Below, one piece after another: positions 39,989 through 49,867 of a DNA stretch of 54,839 bases; within the stretch, counting starts at the first letter, position 1, and the number at the start of each line of letters is the position of its first letter. The stretch lies in the NCBI GenBank assembly GCA_902364065.1, contig CABJCJ010000011.1, positions 23,808 to 78,646 of the forward strand. The letters are read 5' to 3'. The notes below the pieces were generated by a model that worked only from the letters and a program-made list of their open reading frames with translations, was not told where the DNA came from and made no database searches. This DNA comes from Veillonellaceae bacterium SB90. Its GTDB lineage: Bacteria > Bacillota > Negativicutes > Selenomonadales > Selenomonadaceae. A program made the translations under genes and the position numbers.

Positions 39989-41050
39989 TTATTTTGTGAG
40001 GTCAGGCTGCAGCACGGTGCGTACCGGATATGGAATCTCGATGCCTTCCTGGCGGTAGCGGCGCGTCAGTGCCTTGATGAATTCGTGCTTGAGCAGGAAT
40101 TGATGCTCGAAGTAACTGGAATGCAGCACGACGTTGAAGTCGATGCTCGATTCGCCGAAGGTGTGGAAGCGCACGGCCGGTTCGATGTGGACATCCTTGT
40201 CGACTCGGTTCATGACATCGCGGGCCACTTCGAGCGTCACGCGTTCGACCTCATCGAGGTCGCTGTCGTAGGAGACGCCGACGGGGATGCTGATGACGAT
40301 GTCCTTGCGCGGCATGCTGTAGTTCGTGATGTTCGACGAGGCAATCTTCTGATTCGGGATGACGATCATGTTGCCGCCGCCGGCCGGCACGATCGTCGTG
40401 AAGCGCCAGGTGATATCCGTGACGCGACCCTCCTCGCCGGTGCTGAGCTTGATGTAGTCGTCGAGACGCAGCTGTTTGGAGATGATGAGGTGCAGGCCCG
40501 AGAAGATATTCGCGAGTGTTTCCTGCAGGGCGAGGGCAACGGCCATACCACCGACACCCATGGCGGTGAGGATCGGCGCAATCGAGATGCCGTAGTACTG
40601 CAGCACGACGAGCACGCCCATCGCATAGATGATGACGTTGAGGATGGTGTTGAGCAGCGTCGTCTTCGGCAGTTTTTCCTGCGTGCGCTCGATGCGCAGC
40701 GTGACGAAGCCGTTGATCGTGCGGGCGGCGACACGCGTGATCGAGAGGATGATGACCGTGAAGAGGATGTAGGAGAACAGGCGCGTCAGCGGCTCGATGA
40801 TGTTGATGGTGTTGACAATCCAGTAGAGCCCGACGACAAGGCACAGCGACACCGGTACGCCGCGCAGCGCATTAATGAAGATGTAGAACCAGGAATCTTC
40901 TTCGATGTTCAAATGATTCGTGATGCGCCGGTTGATGAGCTTGTTGAGCATGATACCGATTGTGAGTGAGGCGATAAGGATACAGACCGGGATGAACAGC
41001 ATTTCCATCAGATGCTTCCAGTCGATCCAGGAAAGCAAATCGTAGTTCAA
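39989..41050 (-). CDS. MscS family mechanosensitive channel
   Basis: A 353-residue small-conductance channel. Three to four membrane helices precede the pore helix GVGGMAVALALQETLANIFSG and the beta domain (GEEGRVTDITWRFTTI, MIVIPNQKIASSNITNYS), ending in a mixed C-terminal domain. It releases solutes on hypo-osmotic shock. The start is TTG 41050 behind AAAGGAG; no better ATG precedes the first helix. Confidence 0.94.
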   Translation of the reverse strand: MNYDLLSWIDWKHLMEMLFIPVCILIASLTIGIMLNKLINRRITNHLNIEEDSWFYIFINALRGVPVSLCLVVGLYWIVNTINIIEPLTRLFSYILFTVIILSITRVAARTINGFVTLRIERTQEKLPKTTLLNTILNVIIYAMGVLVVLQYYGISIAPILTAMGVGGMAVALALQETLANIFSGLHLIISKQLRLDDYIKLSTGEEGRVTDITWRFTTIVPAGGGNMIVIPNQKIASSNITNYSMPRKDIVISIPVGVSYDSDLDEVERVTLEVARDVMNRVDKDVHIEPAVRFHTFGESSIDFNVVLHSSYFEHQFLLKHEFIKALTRRYRQEGIEIPYPVRTVLQPDLTK

Positions 41051-41190
41051 GAGCAGATTCTCCTTTCGAAAACAGAAAACAATTGTGAAAACGGCTTGAA
41101 GTACAAAGTATATCCATTATACTATAGAAGAGTGAGCATAGAAAAGCGAAAGAAAAAAGATGAGAAAGAATTCATAAAGGAGTGTTCATT

Positions 41191-41727
41191 ATGGCAGAAA
41201 TCCTGCATGTGGGCAAGCGTCTACAGCTTCGCAAGGCAACGAAAGAGGATCTCGACTTCATCATGAAGCTCGAATACGATCCCGAGAATCTCAAGTTCAT
41301 CGTGCCGTTTGACCGCGATTTCCATACGAAGGTCATTGAAGAAGGACAGGCGACGATGGATGTCATCGTCGAGGAAATCGAGACGAAGGAGCCGGTCGGC
41401 TATCTGATGATCAACGGTCTGACGACGCCGGCCAAGGAGCTCGAGTGGACGCATGTCATCATCGAGAAGAAGGGCATGGGCTACGGCCACGAGGCGATGA
41501 AGCTCTTAAAGGCCTGGGGCTTTGACGACCTCAAGTTCCACCGCGCCTGGCTCGACTGCAAGGACTACAATGCGCGCGCACTGCACCTCTACGAATCGGA
41601 GGGGATGCAGCGCGAGGGCCTGATCCGCGAGACCATCCTGACGAACGGCGTCTACGAGAACCTCGTGATCCTCGGCATCCTCGACCGCGAGTACCGCGCG
41701 CGCAAGGAGCAGGGCCTGGAACTCTGA
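41191..41727 (+). CDS. GNAT family N-acetyltransferase (RimJ/RimL type)
   Basis: A 178-residue acetyltransferase. LRKATKEDLDFIMKLEYDPEN starts the fold (first 20 residues of motif), HVIIEKKGMGYGHEAMKLL is the acetyl-CoA pyrophosphate loop, and KDYNARALHLYESEGMQREG the C-terminal signature. AAGGAG at 41177-41182 fits ATG 41191. The acceptor (protein N-terminus, amino acid or antibiotic) is unknown. Confidence 0.9.
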   Translation: MAEILHVGKRLQLRKATKEDLDFIMKLEYDPENLKFIVPFDRDFHTKVIEEGQATMDVIVEEIETKEPVGYLMINGLTTPAKELEWTHVIIEKKGMGYGHEAMKLLKAWGFDDLKFHRAWLDCKDYNARALHLYESEGMQREGLIRETILTNGVYENLVILGILDREYRARKEQGLEL

Positions 41728-41815
41728 TTCTCCGCCTCATGCGCGATACTGCAGGATACCCTGCGCCTCTTTGAGGTGGCTGTCTTAACAAAATAAGGAA
41801 GCTGCCGCTTGGTAG

Positions 41816-41857
41816 AAAAAAAAGTCCGCTGACTCGCTGAGCCGGCGGACTTTTTTG
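41816..41857. terminator. Bidirectional terminator between GNAT and the EAL/GGDEF gene
   Basis: AAAAAAAGTCCGC and GCGGACTTTTTT form the stem around a loop from the intervening CTGA/GCCG bases. Confidence 0.85.
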
Positions 41858-41870
41858 CAACAAATGTGTT

Positions 41871-44800
41871 TCAGCTGTCGGTTTTTCGTTCCTGATGCTG
41901 GCGCTTCTTTTCGGTGTACATGCGCAGGTCAGCTTCATGGATGATGGCGTCGATATTGTCAAACGGAGCCTGGCAGAGCACGTAGCCGAGTGCTGCGCTG
42001 ACCTTATGCGCCCGGAACTTTTCTTCAATGCGCTGCAGCAGAGCCCGTGCGCCCGCTTCGTCCTGACAGGGGCGGATCATGAGAAATTCATCGCCGCCGA
42101 TGCGGAAGACATGCTCGCGGCTGCCGATGCTGATGAGCACGGAGGCAACGGCCTGTATGAGATGATCGCCTGCTTTGTGGCCGAGCGTGTCGTTGGCCTT
42201 CTTGAGCCCGTTTATGTCGCTGAAGACGATGACGTAATGTTCTCCGGGATGCAGTTTTGTATGCAGATAGCTTTCGAGTGCATGGCGATTGCCGGCACTT
42301 GTCAGCTGATCGATGGTGCTGAGTTCATGCAAGCGCTTCATATTGTCGCGGTTGCGAAGCAGGATGGAACAGAAGTGCGTCAAGGTGTTCAGGAGTATGG
42401 CGGCTGTTTCAAAGAATTCAGGGTCGGGATTGAGCACCAGGAGACAACCGAGCGAGCGGTCGCCCATGATGAGCTGACCGGCCACGAAGGCGCGGATTGG
42501 CGGCTGAATCTGAAGTGTGTGGAGCAGCGAGGACGGATGGCGGCGCTGGTAGGCGGCAATGTCCTTGACGCGCATGACCGGATCCGTGCGGAAGGTATCG
42601 TAGAGCGGCCTGACATCGATGAGCGGGATGTGGTGAAGGCGGGGACGGAGGCTCTCCCTGTTGTCCGGGTGCCATTCATAAGTGGCACTCAGATAGAAAC
42701 CGTTGGGTTCCTCTTCCATGACGATGAGATGGTCCGCCTTGATCATCGTGCCGATTTTGGCCAGCATCTTCCGGATGCCGAGGTCGGGATTCTCCTCGCG
42801 GATGGCGAGGTTCAGGGCATCATTCATGGAGACGGCGTGCCGCAGCTGATTGTATTGCTGGCGATGACGCTGGTAGATATCCCGCAGATTGATGCCGATG
42901 CTGAAATGGTAGTTGCGTCCGTTCCACGGCACGAGGATATCGCCGCGATGGAAATCCATGCCGGTCAGTGGATTGTGGTAGGAGCCGCTGTGGAAGCGGT
43001 CGCGCCGCAGCTTGGACTGCGGGCAGTCCGTACACGGCTTATGGCTGCCGGTGACGATTTCATAGCATTTATGGCCGATGTAATAGAAATCATCCGGCAG
43101 ATTCAGGGACTTGAGCAGAGCATGGTTCATGTAGACGAGCTCGTAGGTCAGGGGATCGGTCAGATAAACCATCTCCTCGGCGTGATCGAATGCTTCGCGG
43201 TCAAAGAGAATGGAATCACCGAAGGCGCCGCTAAGGCCGTAAGACGCCATACTGGCGAGGCAGCGGGCGGACAGGATGTGGAGAAATTCATCGGATGTCC
43301 GCGCTTCGGACCCTCTGGCCAGTGCATAGCGAAGGGAAAGCGTGCAGGGGAAGCCGTCGATGTTCGTGATGGCGGCAATCGTTTCCTTCACGGCTTCGGT
43401 GCGCTGGCGAAGTGTGCCCGTGTCAAGCCCTTTCTGGAAACAGACGAAGACGCCGCTGCCGGTATGCGCAACCACGATATTTTTGGGCATGGCGTCAATC
43501 ACGATGTTGCGGATGCGGGTCAGCAGGACTTTGCTGACCTTGGGCCCGTAGAGCTGGGCAAAGCGGTCGTACTCGGGGATGGACATCATGATGCCCGTGT
43601 AATCTTCGCCTTTCAGGCGGTAATTGTCGGCATATTCGACACTGACGAGGATCAACCCGCGATAATTGTACAGGCCGGTCGTATCATCCGTGACATAGAG
43701 TTTCTGGTAAAGCTTCTGCGTTGCTTCCTGTTCTTCGCTGTCACGGAATTCACCGAGCAGCCCCACGATCTGCAGGCCGTCATAAACCGGGTATTTCGAG
43801 AAGGAAATTGCATGCTGGCGGCCACGCGTGATACAGTAACCGGGGAGATCGTGCACGGACTGACCGCTCTGCATGACGAGTTCCTCGTAGTCGTGCATCC
43901 GGCCGCCCTCGATATGCCAGCCGATATCCTCATCCGTCTTGCCGAGCAGGTCGGTGACATTCTTGATGCCGTAGAATTTCAGGAAGGCACGGCTGGCGCC
44001 GCGGAACCGTCCTTCCCGGTCCTTCCAGAACAATTTGCGGCTCGAACTGTTCAAAAGTGCCTGCCAGAGATGCGAATCGCTCAGGGCTGTTGTTTCCTGC
44101 GTGGACGGGCTCATGAGGCCGTAAGACGCCATGATGGTGTTCAGCAGTTCCTTCATATGCTCCTGTTTCTCGAAGACGAAGTCGTGCAGGCAGATGAGCA
44201 GGCAGGGACGGTGTTCCTGTTCAAAAGAGATGACATCAAAGATCTTCCAGCGATAGCTGCCGTTTTTTTGCTGGACGCGAAAAATCCCCGCGAGATAGCC
44301 GTCGTCATCGTGCCCTGCCGTATCCGGGCACAGACGACGTGCAAAGGCCAGGAAACGCGCGCGGTCTTCCTCGTGGATGTACGCATCGGCATAGTCGATG
44401 AAGGTGTGCATGATGCCGTGGCGATGCGAGCCGGGCTGCAGGGATGGCAGGTCAGACTCAATGATCTCAACGCGGTTTCGCATCTGGTCAACGCAGTACA
44501 CCTCGTCATAAATGCGCAGGATGTTGCGCACGATTTCGTCGTATCGCCTGGTGGCGGCGTGTTCTTCGCGGTCGGGCTGCAGATTCTTGAGCTCGGCCTT
44601 GTGGACGTAAAAGCCGCTGACACCGGCCAGCGTCAGCAGGCTGAAGTGAAAGTACTGGCCGTCGCCGACGCAGATGATGCGCTCGGTCTGGTGCGACCGG
44701 ATCGCGCGGTCAGCCAGGCGGCGCAGCTTTTTCTGTATCACCGGTGGCAGGGTGTGCAGATAACGGTTGACTTCGGTGGTGGTGGAAAGTCCTGCGGTAT

Positions 44801-45722
44801 GGAGCTCCGACCGGTATGCGGGGTTGGCCGCGAGCAGTTTCACATCATGGCCGTTATCCGACAACAGGGCTACCGGCGTATCCGTGATGAAATTCGTCAG
44901 TCCCGCCTTGCTGAAAATCTGTTCTTCAAGCGGACTTTCGCTGTCGAGCACCGGATACGTCAGGACATTTTCATTCGGATCGTTCTTGGTGAGACGGCAG
45001 CAGTAATCGCCCTGGATTTTCTCGCAGCCGATGCTGCACAAGAAATCCACATGCTGTTTATTCTGGACGCCTTCGGCAATCGTATGGATGCCGAGGGATT
45101 TGCCCATGAGCACGATGGTCTGGATGATTTTCCTGCTCTCTTCCGTAAAATCCTCGAAAAAGATGCGGTCGATGCTGATTTCGTCGACCGCGTAGCGCTG
45201 CAGCGCAATCAGCGAGGAAAAACCGCTGCCGAAATTATCGAGCACGACCTTGTAGCCATGGGCGCGAAAGCGGCGAATGGCAGCTGCGACGGCGGCTTCA
45301 TCCTGAGCGAGGGCCGTTTCTGTGATCTCGATGTGGAAATAATCATGCGGAATCTGGTATTTTTCCGTCAGTTCCTCCAGGATGTAGCACGGGTCCATCA
45401 GTGCGAAATCGCAGCGCGAGAGGTTGATGGAAATCGGCACGCGCGGCAATTGGCGGAGTTTGCGCTCCTGCTGATTGCGGACGGCTTCCTTCAATACAAA
45501 GTGATCGAGCAGATGGATTTTTCCGATATCTTCGAGGATCGGGACGAAATCGTGCGGAGCGATTTCCCCGTAAAGAGGGTCGTGCCAGCGCGAAAGCGCT
45601 TCGACGCCGCAAATCTTTTCAGTAGCCGTGCGAAGAATCGGGCGGTAGTGGATATCGATATGTCCATCGTGCAAGGCCCGCTCAAAATTCAAGCGAATAT
45701 AATTGCGCTTGGTTAAATCCAA
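41871..45722 (-). CDS. Multi-domain c-di-GMP protein: EAL-PAS-(GGDEF)-PAS-GAF-GGDEF
   Basis: A 1283-residue protein without membrane helices. Residues 1-245 are an EAL domain: EAL at 41-43 and N100 remain, but DDFG is LDNFG (D162-N163) and the catalytic Lys before I-D is S183, so hydrolysis is doubtful. PAS-like regions follow (about 400-510 and 565-660), then a degenerate GGDEF (about 665-830, GSGVF in place of GGDEF), a PAS with PCTDCP (about 850-960), a GAF-like region (about 965-1110) and an intact GGDEF (RIGGDEF near 1208) without an RxxD inhibitory site. It is probably a regulated diguanylate cyclase with an EAL sensor module. TTG 45722 follows AGGAGGG. The EAL-first order is the reverse of the common one. 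Confidence 0.9.
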   Translation of the reverse strand: MDLTKRNYIRLNFERALHDGHIDIHYRPILRTATEKICGVEALSRWHDPLYGEIAPHDFVPILEDIGKIHLLDHFVLKEAVRNQQERKLRQLPRVPISINLSRCDFALMDPCYILEELTEKYQIPHDYFHIEITETALAQDEAAVAAAIRRFRAHGYKVVLDNFGSGFSSLIALQRYAVDEISIDRIFFEDFTEESRKIIQTIVLMGKSLGIHTIAEGVQNKQHVDFLCSIGCEKIQGDYCCRLTKNDPNENVLTYPVLDSESPLEEQIFSKAGLTNFITDTPVALLSDNGHDVKLLAANPAYRSELHTAGLSTTTEVNRYLHTLPPVIQKKLRRLADRAIRSHQTERIICVGDGQYFHFSLLTLAGVSGFYVHKAELKNLQPDREEHAATRRYDEIVRNILRIYDEVYCVDQMRNRVEIIESDLPSLQPGSHRHGIMHTFIDYADAYIHEEDRARFLAFARRLCPDTAGHDDDGYLAGIFRVQQKNGSYRWKIFDVISFEQEHRPCLLICLHDFVFEKQEHMKELLNTIMASYGLMSPSTQETTALSDSHLWQALLNSSSRKLFWKDREGRFRGASRAFLKFYGIKNVTDLLGKTDEDIGWHIEGGRMHDYEELVMQSGQSVHDLPGYCITRGRQHAISFSKYPVYDGLQIVGLLGEFRDSEEQEATQKLYQKLYVTDDTTGLYNYRGLILVSVEYADNYRLKGEDYTGIMMSIPEYDRFAQLYGPKVSKVLLTRIRNIVIDAMPKNIVVAHTGSGVFVCFQKGLDTGTLRQRTEAVKETIAAITNIDGFPCTLSLRYALARGSEARTSDEFLHILSARCLASMASYGLSGAFGDSILFDREAFDHAEEMVYLTDPLTYELVYMNHALLKSLNLPDDFYYIGHKCYEIVTGSHKPCTDCPQSKLRRDRFHSGSYHNPLTGMDFHRGDILVPWNGRNYHFSIGINLRDIYQRHRQQYNQLRHAVSMNDALNLAIREENPDLGIRKMLAKIGTMIKADHLIVMEEEPNGFYLSATYEWHPDNRESLRPRLHHIPLIDVRPLYDTFRTDPVMRVKDIAAYQRRHPSSLLHTLQIQPPIRAFVAGQLIMGDRSLGCLLVLNPDPEFFETAAILLNTLTHFCSILLRNRDNMKRLHELSTIDQLTSAGNRHALESYLHTKLHPGEHYVIVFSDINGLKKANDTLGHKAGDHLIQAVASVLISIGSREHVFRIGGDEFLMIRPCQDEAGARALLQRIEEKFRAHKVSAALGYVLCQAPFDNIDAIIHEADLRMYTEKKRQHQERKTDS

Positions 45723-46053
45723 GATACTCCCTCCTTTTTATAATAGATATTTTAATTTTATCACAATCTGGACAAAATATGAGGATTGCAGATGAAAAGA
45801 CAGTTATAAATTTTATGGAACGCTACTTTTCACAGGTAAAAACAGAATGGTACTATAACACGGCTTTCCTACAAAAAAATGAGAAAAACGGCTGATCATA
45901 ATTTTCATCGGCTGATAAGACAGATGTCCTTTTATTTTTGTTTGTTATTGTTTAGAATAGAATCAAGAAGAAAGTTGAGAGCAATTAAAATCGTCTGACG
46001 ATTGGAAACATAAGAATTGTTCGATTCCGGTCATGTATGGAGGAGGAAATATC
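45723..46053. other. Intergenic region between the EAL/GGDEF gene and deoC
   Basis: An AT-rich 331-bp stretch between divergent genes. It contains a direct repeat CGGCTGAT (45889-45896 and 45909-45916, 20 bp apart), a TAGAAT (45953-45958) that may be the deoC -10 with only a T-rich -35, and a TATAAC at 45855-45860. No small gene is convincing. Confidence 0.6.
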
Positions 46054-46707
46054 ATGAAGGCAGCAGAGATCCTGGCACATGTAGATCACACGTTATTGAA
46101 GCAGACGGCAATCTGGGATGATATCCAGCGTATCTGCGACGAGGCAGTGGCGTATCATACGGCTACGGTCATGGTTCCGTCGTCGTTCATCCCGCGCATC
46201 GTGGCAAAATACGGCGATGCCCTGAAGGTCGCAACGGTCGTCGGCTTCCCGAATGGCAACTGCAGCCTGGCTGCCAAGGTCGCCGAGACGGCACAGGCCC
46301 TGGCTGACGGTGCTGAGGAAATCGACATGGTCATCAACATCGGCATGCTCAAGGCCGGTGAGACCGATTACGTCACGAACGAGATCCGCACGCTCAAGAA
46401 TCTCTGTGGTGACCGCATCCTGAAGGTCATCGTCGAGACGTGCTTCCTGACGGAAGAAGAGAAGATCGCTGCCTGCCACTGCGTGACGGATGGTGGCGCC
46501 GACATCATCAAGACGTCGACGGGCTTCGGCACGGCCGGTGCCAAACTCGAGGACATCGAGCTCTTCAAGAAGCACATCGGCCCGAACGTGGAGATGAAGG
46601 CCGCGGGCGGCATCCACACGCGTGAGGAAATGGAGGCCTTCCTGAATGCCGGCTGCACGCGCCTCGGCGCCAGCGCTGCCGTCAAGGTCCTCAAGGATGA
46701 GCTCTGA
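46054..46707 (+). CDS. deoC: Deoxyribose-phosphate aldolase
   Basis: A 217-residue class I aldolase splitting deoxyribose-5-P into glyceraldehyde-3-P and acetaldehyde. HVDHTLLKQTA opens the protein; EIDMVINIGMLKAG, LKVIVETCFL with the proton-relay Lys, and the Schiff-base Lys in IIKTSTGFGTAGA follow, then MKAAGGIHTREE. GGAGGAGG fixes ATG 46054. It heads the nucleoside salvage operon. Confidence 0.97.
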   Translation: MKAAEILAHVDHTLLKQTAIWDDIQRICDEAVAYHTATVMVPSSFIPRIVAKYGDALKVATVVGFPNGNCSLAAKVAETAQALADGAEEIDMVINIGMLKAGETDYVTNEIRTLKNLCGDRILKVIVETCFLTEEEKIAACHCVTDGGADIIKTSTGFGTAGAKLEDIELFKKHIGPNVEMKAAGGIHTREEMEAFLNAGCTRLGASAAVKVLKDEL

Positions 46708-46747
46708 TCCGGTTTCCACCTTACGGATATAGAAAGGAAGATATAAA

Positions 46748-47926
46748 ATGAAGTCTTTCAAACGTGCGTTTATCATTGTGCTCGACAGCTTCGGCATCGG
46801 CCGCGAGCCGGATGCTCCGGATTTTGGCGATGATGTCTGCAATACGCTGAAGACGATTGCCGCTTCGCCGAAATACGATACGCCGAACATGAAGAAGATC
46901 GGCCTTTTCAACATCGATGGCGTCGGCTGCGGGACCCCCGTGGAGAATCCGGTTGGTTCCTTTGCCCGCCTGCGCGAACTCTCGCGCGGCAAGGATACGA
47001 CGACGGGCCATTGGGAAATCGCCGGCATTGTCTCGGAGCGCCCGATGCCGACGTATCCGAACGGCTTCCCGCCGGAAGTCATTGCAAAGCTCGAGCAGGC
47101 ATTCGGCCGCAAGATTATCTGCAACAAGCCGTATTCCGGCACGAAGGTCATTCACGATTACGGCCGTGAGCAGAAGGAAACGGGTGCCCTCATCGTCTAC
47201 ACGTCGGCAGACAGCGTGCTGCAGATTGCCGCACACGAGGATGATGTGCCGGTTGACAAGCTCTACGAATACTGCCGCATCGCGCGCAAAATCATGCAGG
47301 GTGAGCATGGCGTCGGCCGCATCATCGCGCGTCCGTACGTCGGCGAATATCCGAATTACACGCGCACGCCGCGCCGTCATGATTTCTCCCTCGACCCGAC
47401 GGGCGATACGATGATGGATGCCCTGCGCCGCAAAGGCCTCGATACAATCGGCGTCGGCAAGATTTCCGACATCTTTGCAGGCCGCAGCATCAGCCGCACG
47501 CTCGGCATCAACAAGGACAACACGGATGGCATGGAAAAGACGCTGAAGCTCATGGATGAGGATTTCACGGGCCTCTGCTTCGTCAACCTCGTGGATTTTG
47601 ACATGCAGTACGGCCATCGCCGCGATATCGACGGCTATGCACAGGCTGCGACGGATTTCGACCGCCAGCTCGGTGAATTCATGGCGAAGATGAAGGAAGA
47701 CGATGTGCTCATGATTACGGCTGACCATGGCTGCGATCCGGGAGCTCCGGGGACGGACCATACGCGCGAATACGTGCCTCTGCTCGTTTACGGCGCACAC
47801 GTCAAGCAGGGCGTCAACCTCGGCACGTATCCGACGTTCGCCATGATCGGTGCGACGATTTCCGATATGTTTGATGCAGATCTGGCGACGAAGGGCGAGA
47901 GCATCCTGCCGCGCATCATCAAGTGA
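46748..47926 (+). CDS. deoB: Phosphopentomutase
   Basis: A 392-residue alkaline-phosphatase-superfamily mutase converting (deoxy)ribose-1-P to the 5-P. VLDSFGIGREPDAPDF binds metal at the N-terminus, GKDTTTGHWEIAG carries the phospho-Thr, and DVLMITADHGCDPGAPGTDH and REYVPLLVYG supply the C-terminal metal ligands. AAAGGAAG precedes ATG. Confidence 0.97.
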   Translation: MKSFKRAFIIVLDSFGIGREPDAPDFGDDVCNTLKTIAASPKYDTPNMKKIGLFNIDGVGCGTPVENPVGSFARLRELSRGKDTTTGHWEIAGIVSERPMPTYPNGFPPEVIAKLEQAFGRKIICNKPYSGTKVIHDYGREQKETGALIVYTSADSVLQIAAHEDDVPVDKLYEYCRIARKIMQGEHGVGRIIARPYVGEYPNYTRTPRRHDFSLDPTGDTMMDALRRKGLDTIGVGKISDIFAGRSISRTLGINKDNTDGMEKTLKLMDEDFTGLCFVNLVDFDMQYGHRRDIDGYAQAATDFDRQLGEFMAKMKEDDVLMITADHGCDPGAPGTDHTREYVPLLVYGAHVKQGVNLGTYPTFAMIGATISDMFDADLATKGESILPRIIK

Positions 47927-48058
47927 CAATGAATATCTGAATTGAATCAGCATTTTTTCGCGGGGCGGAGAAGCCTGTCCCGCGAGAAGAATGCAAAATG
48001 AAAAGATTGAAATTTGGGAAGTTTTTCAAATATCCGTTTATGGGGAGGATTTTGCATT

Positions 48059-49381
48059 ATGCGTATGTATGACCTGATTACGAAGAAGAAACATGGCCAG
48101 GTGCTCACGGATGAGGAGATCCAGTTCATGATTGATGGCTACGTCAAGGGCGACATTCCCGATTACCAGATGTCGGCCATGCTCATGGCCATCTGGTTCC
48201 AGGGCATGACGGATCATGAGATCACGGAGCTCACGAAGGTCATGGCAAAATCTGGCGACATGATCGATCTTTCGGCCATTGCCGGCAAGAAGGTCGACAA
48301 GCATTCGACGGGCGGTGTCGGCGACAAGACGACGCTGATCTGTGCCCCGATTGTCGCAGCCTGCGGCGGCAAGGTCGCCAAAATGAGCGGCCGCGGCCTC
48401 GGCCATACGGGCGGCACGGTCGACAAGCTCGAGTCCATTCCGGGCTATCAGACGGCTCTTTCGCGCGAGCAGTTCTTCAAGACGGTTAACGACTGCGGCG
48501 TCAGCGTCATCGGCCAGTCGGGCAACCTGGCACCGGCTGACAAGAAGCTCTACGCACTGCGTGATGTCACGGCCACGGTCGACAGCATTCCCCTTATCGC
48601 TTCCTCCATCATGAGCAAGAAGCTCGCAGCCGGCTCCGACTGCATCCTGCTCGATGTCAAGACGGGCAGCGGCGCCTTCATGAAGACGCTCGACGATTCC
48701 ATCAAGCTCGCGCAGACGATGGTCGCCATCGGCGAGCTGGCCGGCCGCCGCACGGTCGCGCTGATCACGGATATGGATACGCCGCTCGGCTACGGCATCG
48801 GTAACAGCATCGAAGTCATGGAGTCCATGGATGTGCTCAAGGGCCACGGTCCGGCCGACCTCACGGAAGTCTCGCTGCAGCTCGCAGCCAACATGCTTTA
48901 CCTCGTCGGCAAGGGCACGCCGGAAGAGTGCCGTCAGATGGCAGAAAAGGCCATTGCCGATGGCAGTGCCTTTGAGACGTTCTGCAAGATGGTCCGTGCA
49001 CAGGGCGGCGACGACAGCGTGCTGCGCGATTACACGAAGTTCCAGCAGGCTCCGTACCGCGCAGAGGTCAAGGCCGAGCGTTCGGGCTACATCACGAAGA
49101 TGAACGCCGAAGAGATCGGCGAGACGTCTGTTGTCCTCGGCGCAGGCCGTGAGACGAAGGAGAGCGCTATCGACTTCTCGGCCGGCCTGATCCTGCACAA
49201 GAAGTACGGCGACGAAGTCAAAGCTGGCGATACGCTCGTGACGCTCTACACGTCGAAGGAAGGCGCACTGGCTGATGCAGAGAAGATGTACCGTGAGGCC
49301 ATTGCCATCGGCGATGAGCAGCCGGAGAAAGAGCCGCTCGTCTATGCGCGCATCGAGAAAGACAAAGTCGAGAAGTACTGA
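48059..49381 (+). CDS. pdp: Pyrimidine-nucleoside phosphorylase
   Basis: A 440-residue enzyme of the thymidine/pyrimidine phosphorylase family. MYDLITKKKHGQVLTDEEI, the signature SGRGLGHTGGTVDKLESIPG and the phosphate region KVDKHSTGGVGDKTTL are present, with a lipoyl-like C-terminal domain. It releases (deoxy)ribose-1-P for DeoB. ATG 48059 lies 10 nt after GGGGAGGA; ATG 48065 is an alternative. deoB ends about 130 bp upstream with no clear terminator. Confidence 0.96.
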   Translation: MRMYDLITKKKHGQVLTDEEIQFMIDGYVKGDIPDYQMSAMLMAIWFQGMTDHEITELTKVMAKSGDMIDLSAIAGKKVDKHSTGGVGDKTTLICAPIVAACGGKVAKMSGRGLGHTGGTVDKLESIPGYQTALSREQFFKTVNDCGVSVIGQSGNLAPADKKLYALRDVTATVDSIPLIASSIMSKKLAAGSDCILLDVKTGSGAFMKTLDDSIKLAQTMVAIGELAGRRTVALITDMDTPLGYGIGNSIEVMESMDVLKGHGPADLTEVSLQLAANMLYLVGKGTPEECRQMAEKAIADGSAFETFCKMVRAQGGDDSVLRDYTKFQQAPYRAEVKAERSGYITKMNAEEIGETSVVLGAGRETKESAIDFSAGLILHKKYGDEVKAGDTLVTLYTSKEGALADAEKMYREAIAIGDEQPEKEPLVYARIEKDKVEKY

Positions 49382-49398
49382 GGAACGGGGGCAAAAAA

Positions 49399-49785
49399 AT
49401 GACAGATGCAGAACTCATTGAAGTTGCCAAGAAGTACCGGGAACGTGCCTATGCGCCGTATTCGAAGTTCCAGGTCGGTGCGGCCGTCCTGACGAAGAGC
49501 GGCCATGTCTACGGCGGCTGCAACATCGAGAATGCCAGCTACCCGGTGACGAACTGTGCCGAGCGCACGGCCATTTTCAAGGCCGTCTCAGAAGGCGAGC
49601 GCGAGTTTGAGGCCATCGCCATCGTGGCGGATACGTCGGGCCCCTGCGCACCGTGCGGCATGTGCCGTCAGGCCATCTGCGAATTTCGTATCGGCCGCAT
49701 CATCATGGCGAATCTCAAGGGTGACAGCAAGGCCGTAAGCCTCGAAGAAATCCTGCCGTTTGCCTTTACGGAAAATGATCTCTGA
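49399..49785 (+). CDS. cdd: Cytidine deaminase
   Basis: A 128-residue zinc enzyme converting (deoxy)cytidine to (deoxy)uridine. APYSKFQVGAAV, NCAERTAIFKAV with catalytic Glu and zinc Cys, and PCGMCRQ with the other two zinc Cys show the tetrameric, all-Cys type. It follows pdp after 17 bp. Confidence 0.97.
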   Translation: MTDAELIEVAKKYRERAYAPYSKFQVGAAVLTKSGHVYGGCNIENASYPVTNCAERTAIFKAVSEGEREFEAIAIVADTSGPCAPCGMCRQAICEFRIGRIIMANLKGDSKAVSLEEILPFAFTENDL

Positions 49786-49867
49786 TATATAATGATGAAG
49801 TCGGCCAGATGTCCTCTTTTTCATCTGGCTGACAGAGAACTCATTTCAAAAAGATAGGAGCAAGTCT

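Noticed and set aside
41895..45716. A 1273-codon open frame antisense to the EAL/GGDEF gene
   Set aside because: It mirrors the codon structure of the opposite gene in GC-rich DNA, has no recognisable domain and no ribosome binding site. The minus-strand product has clear domains.
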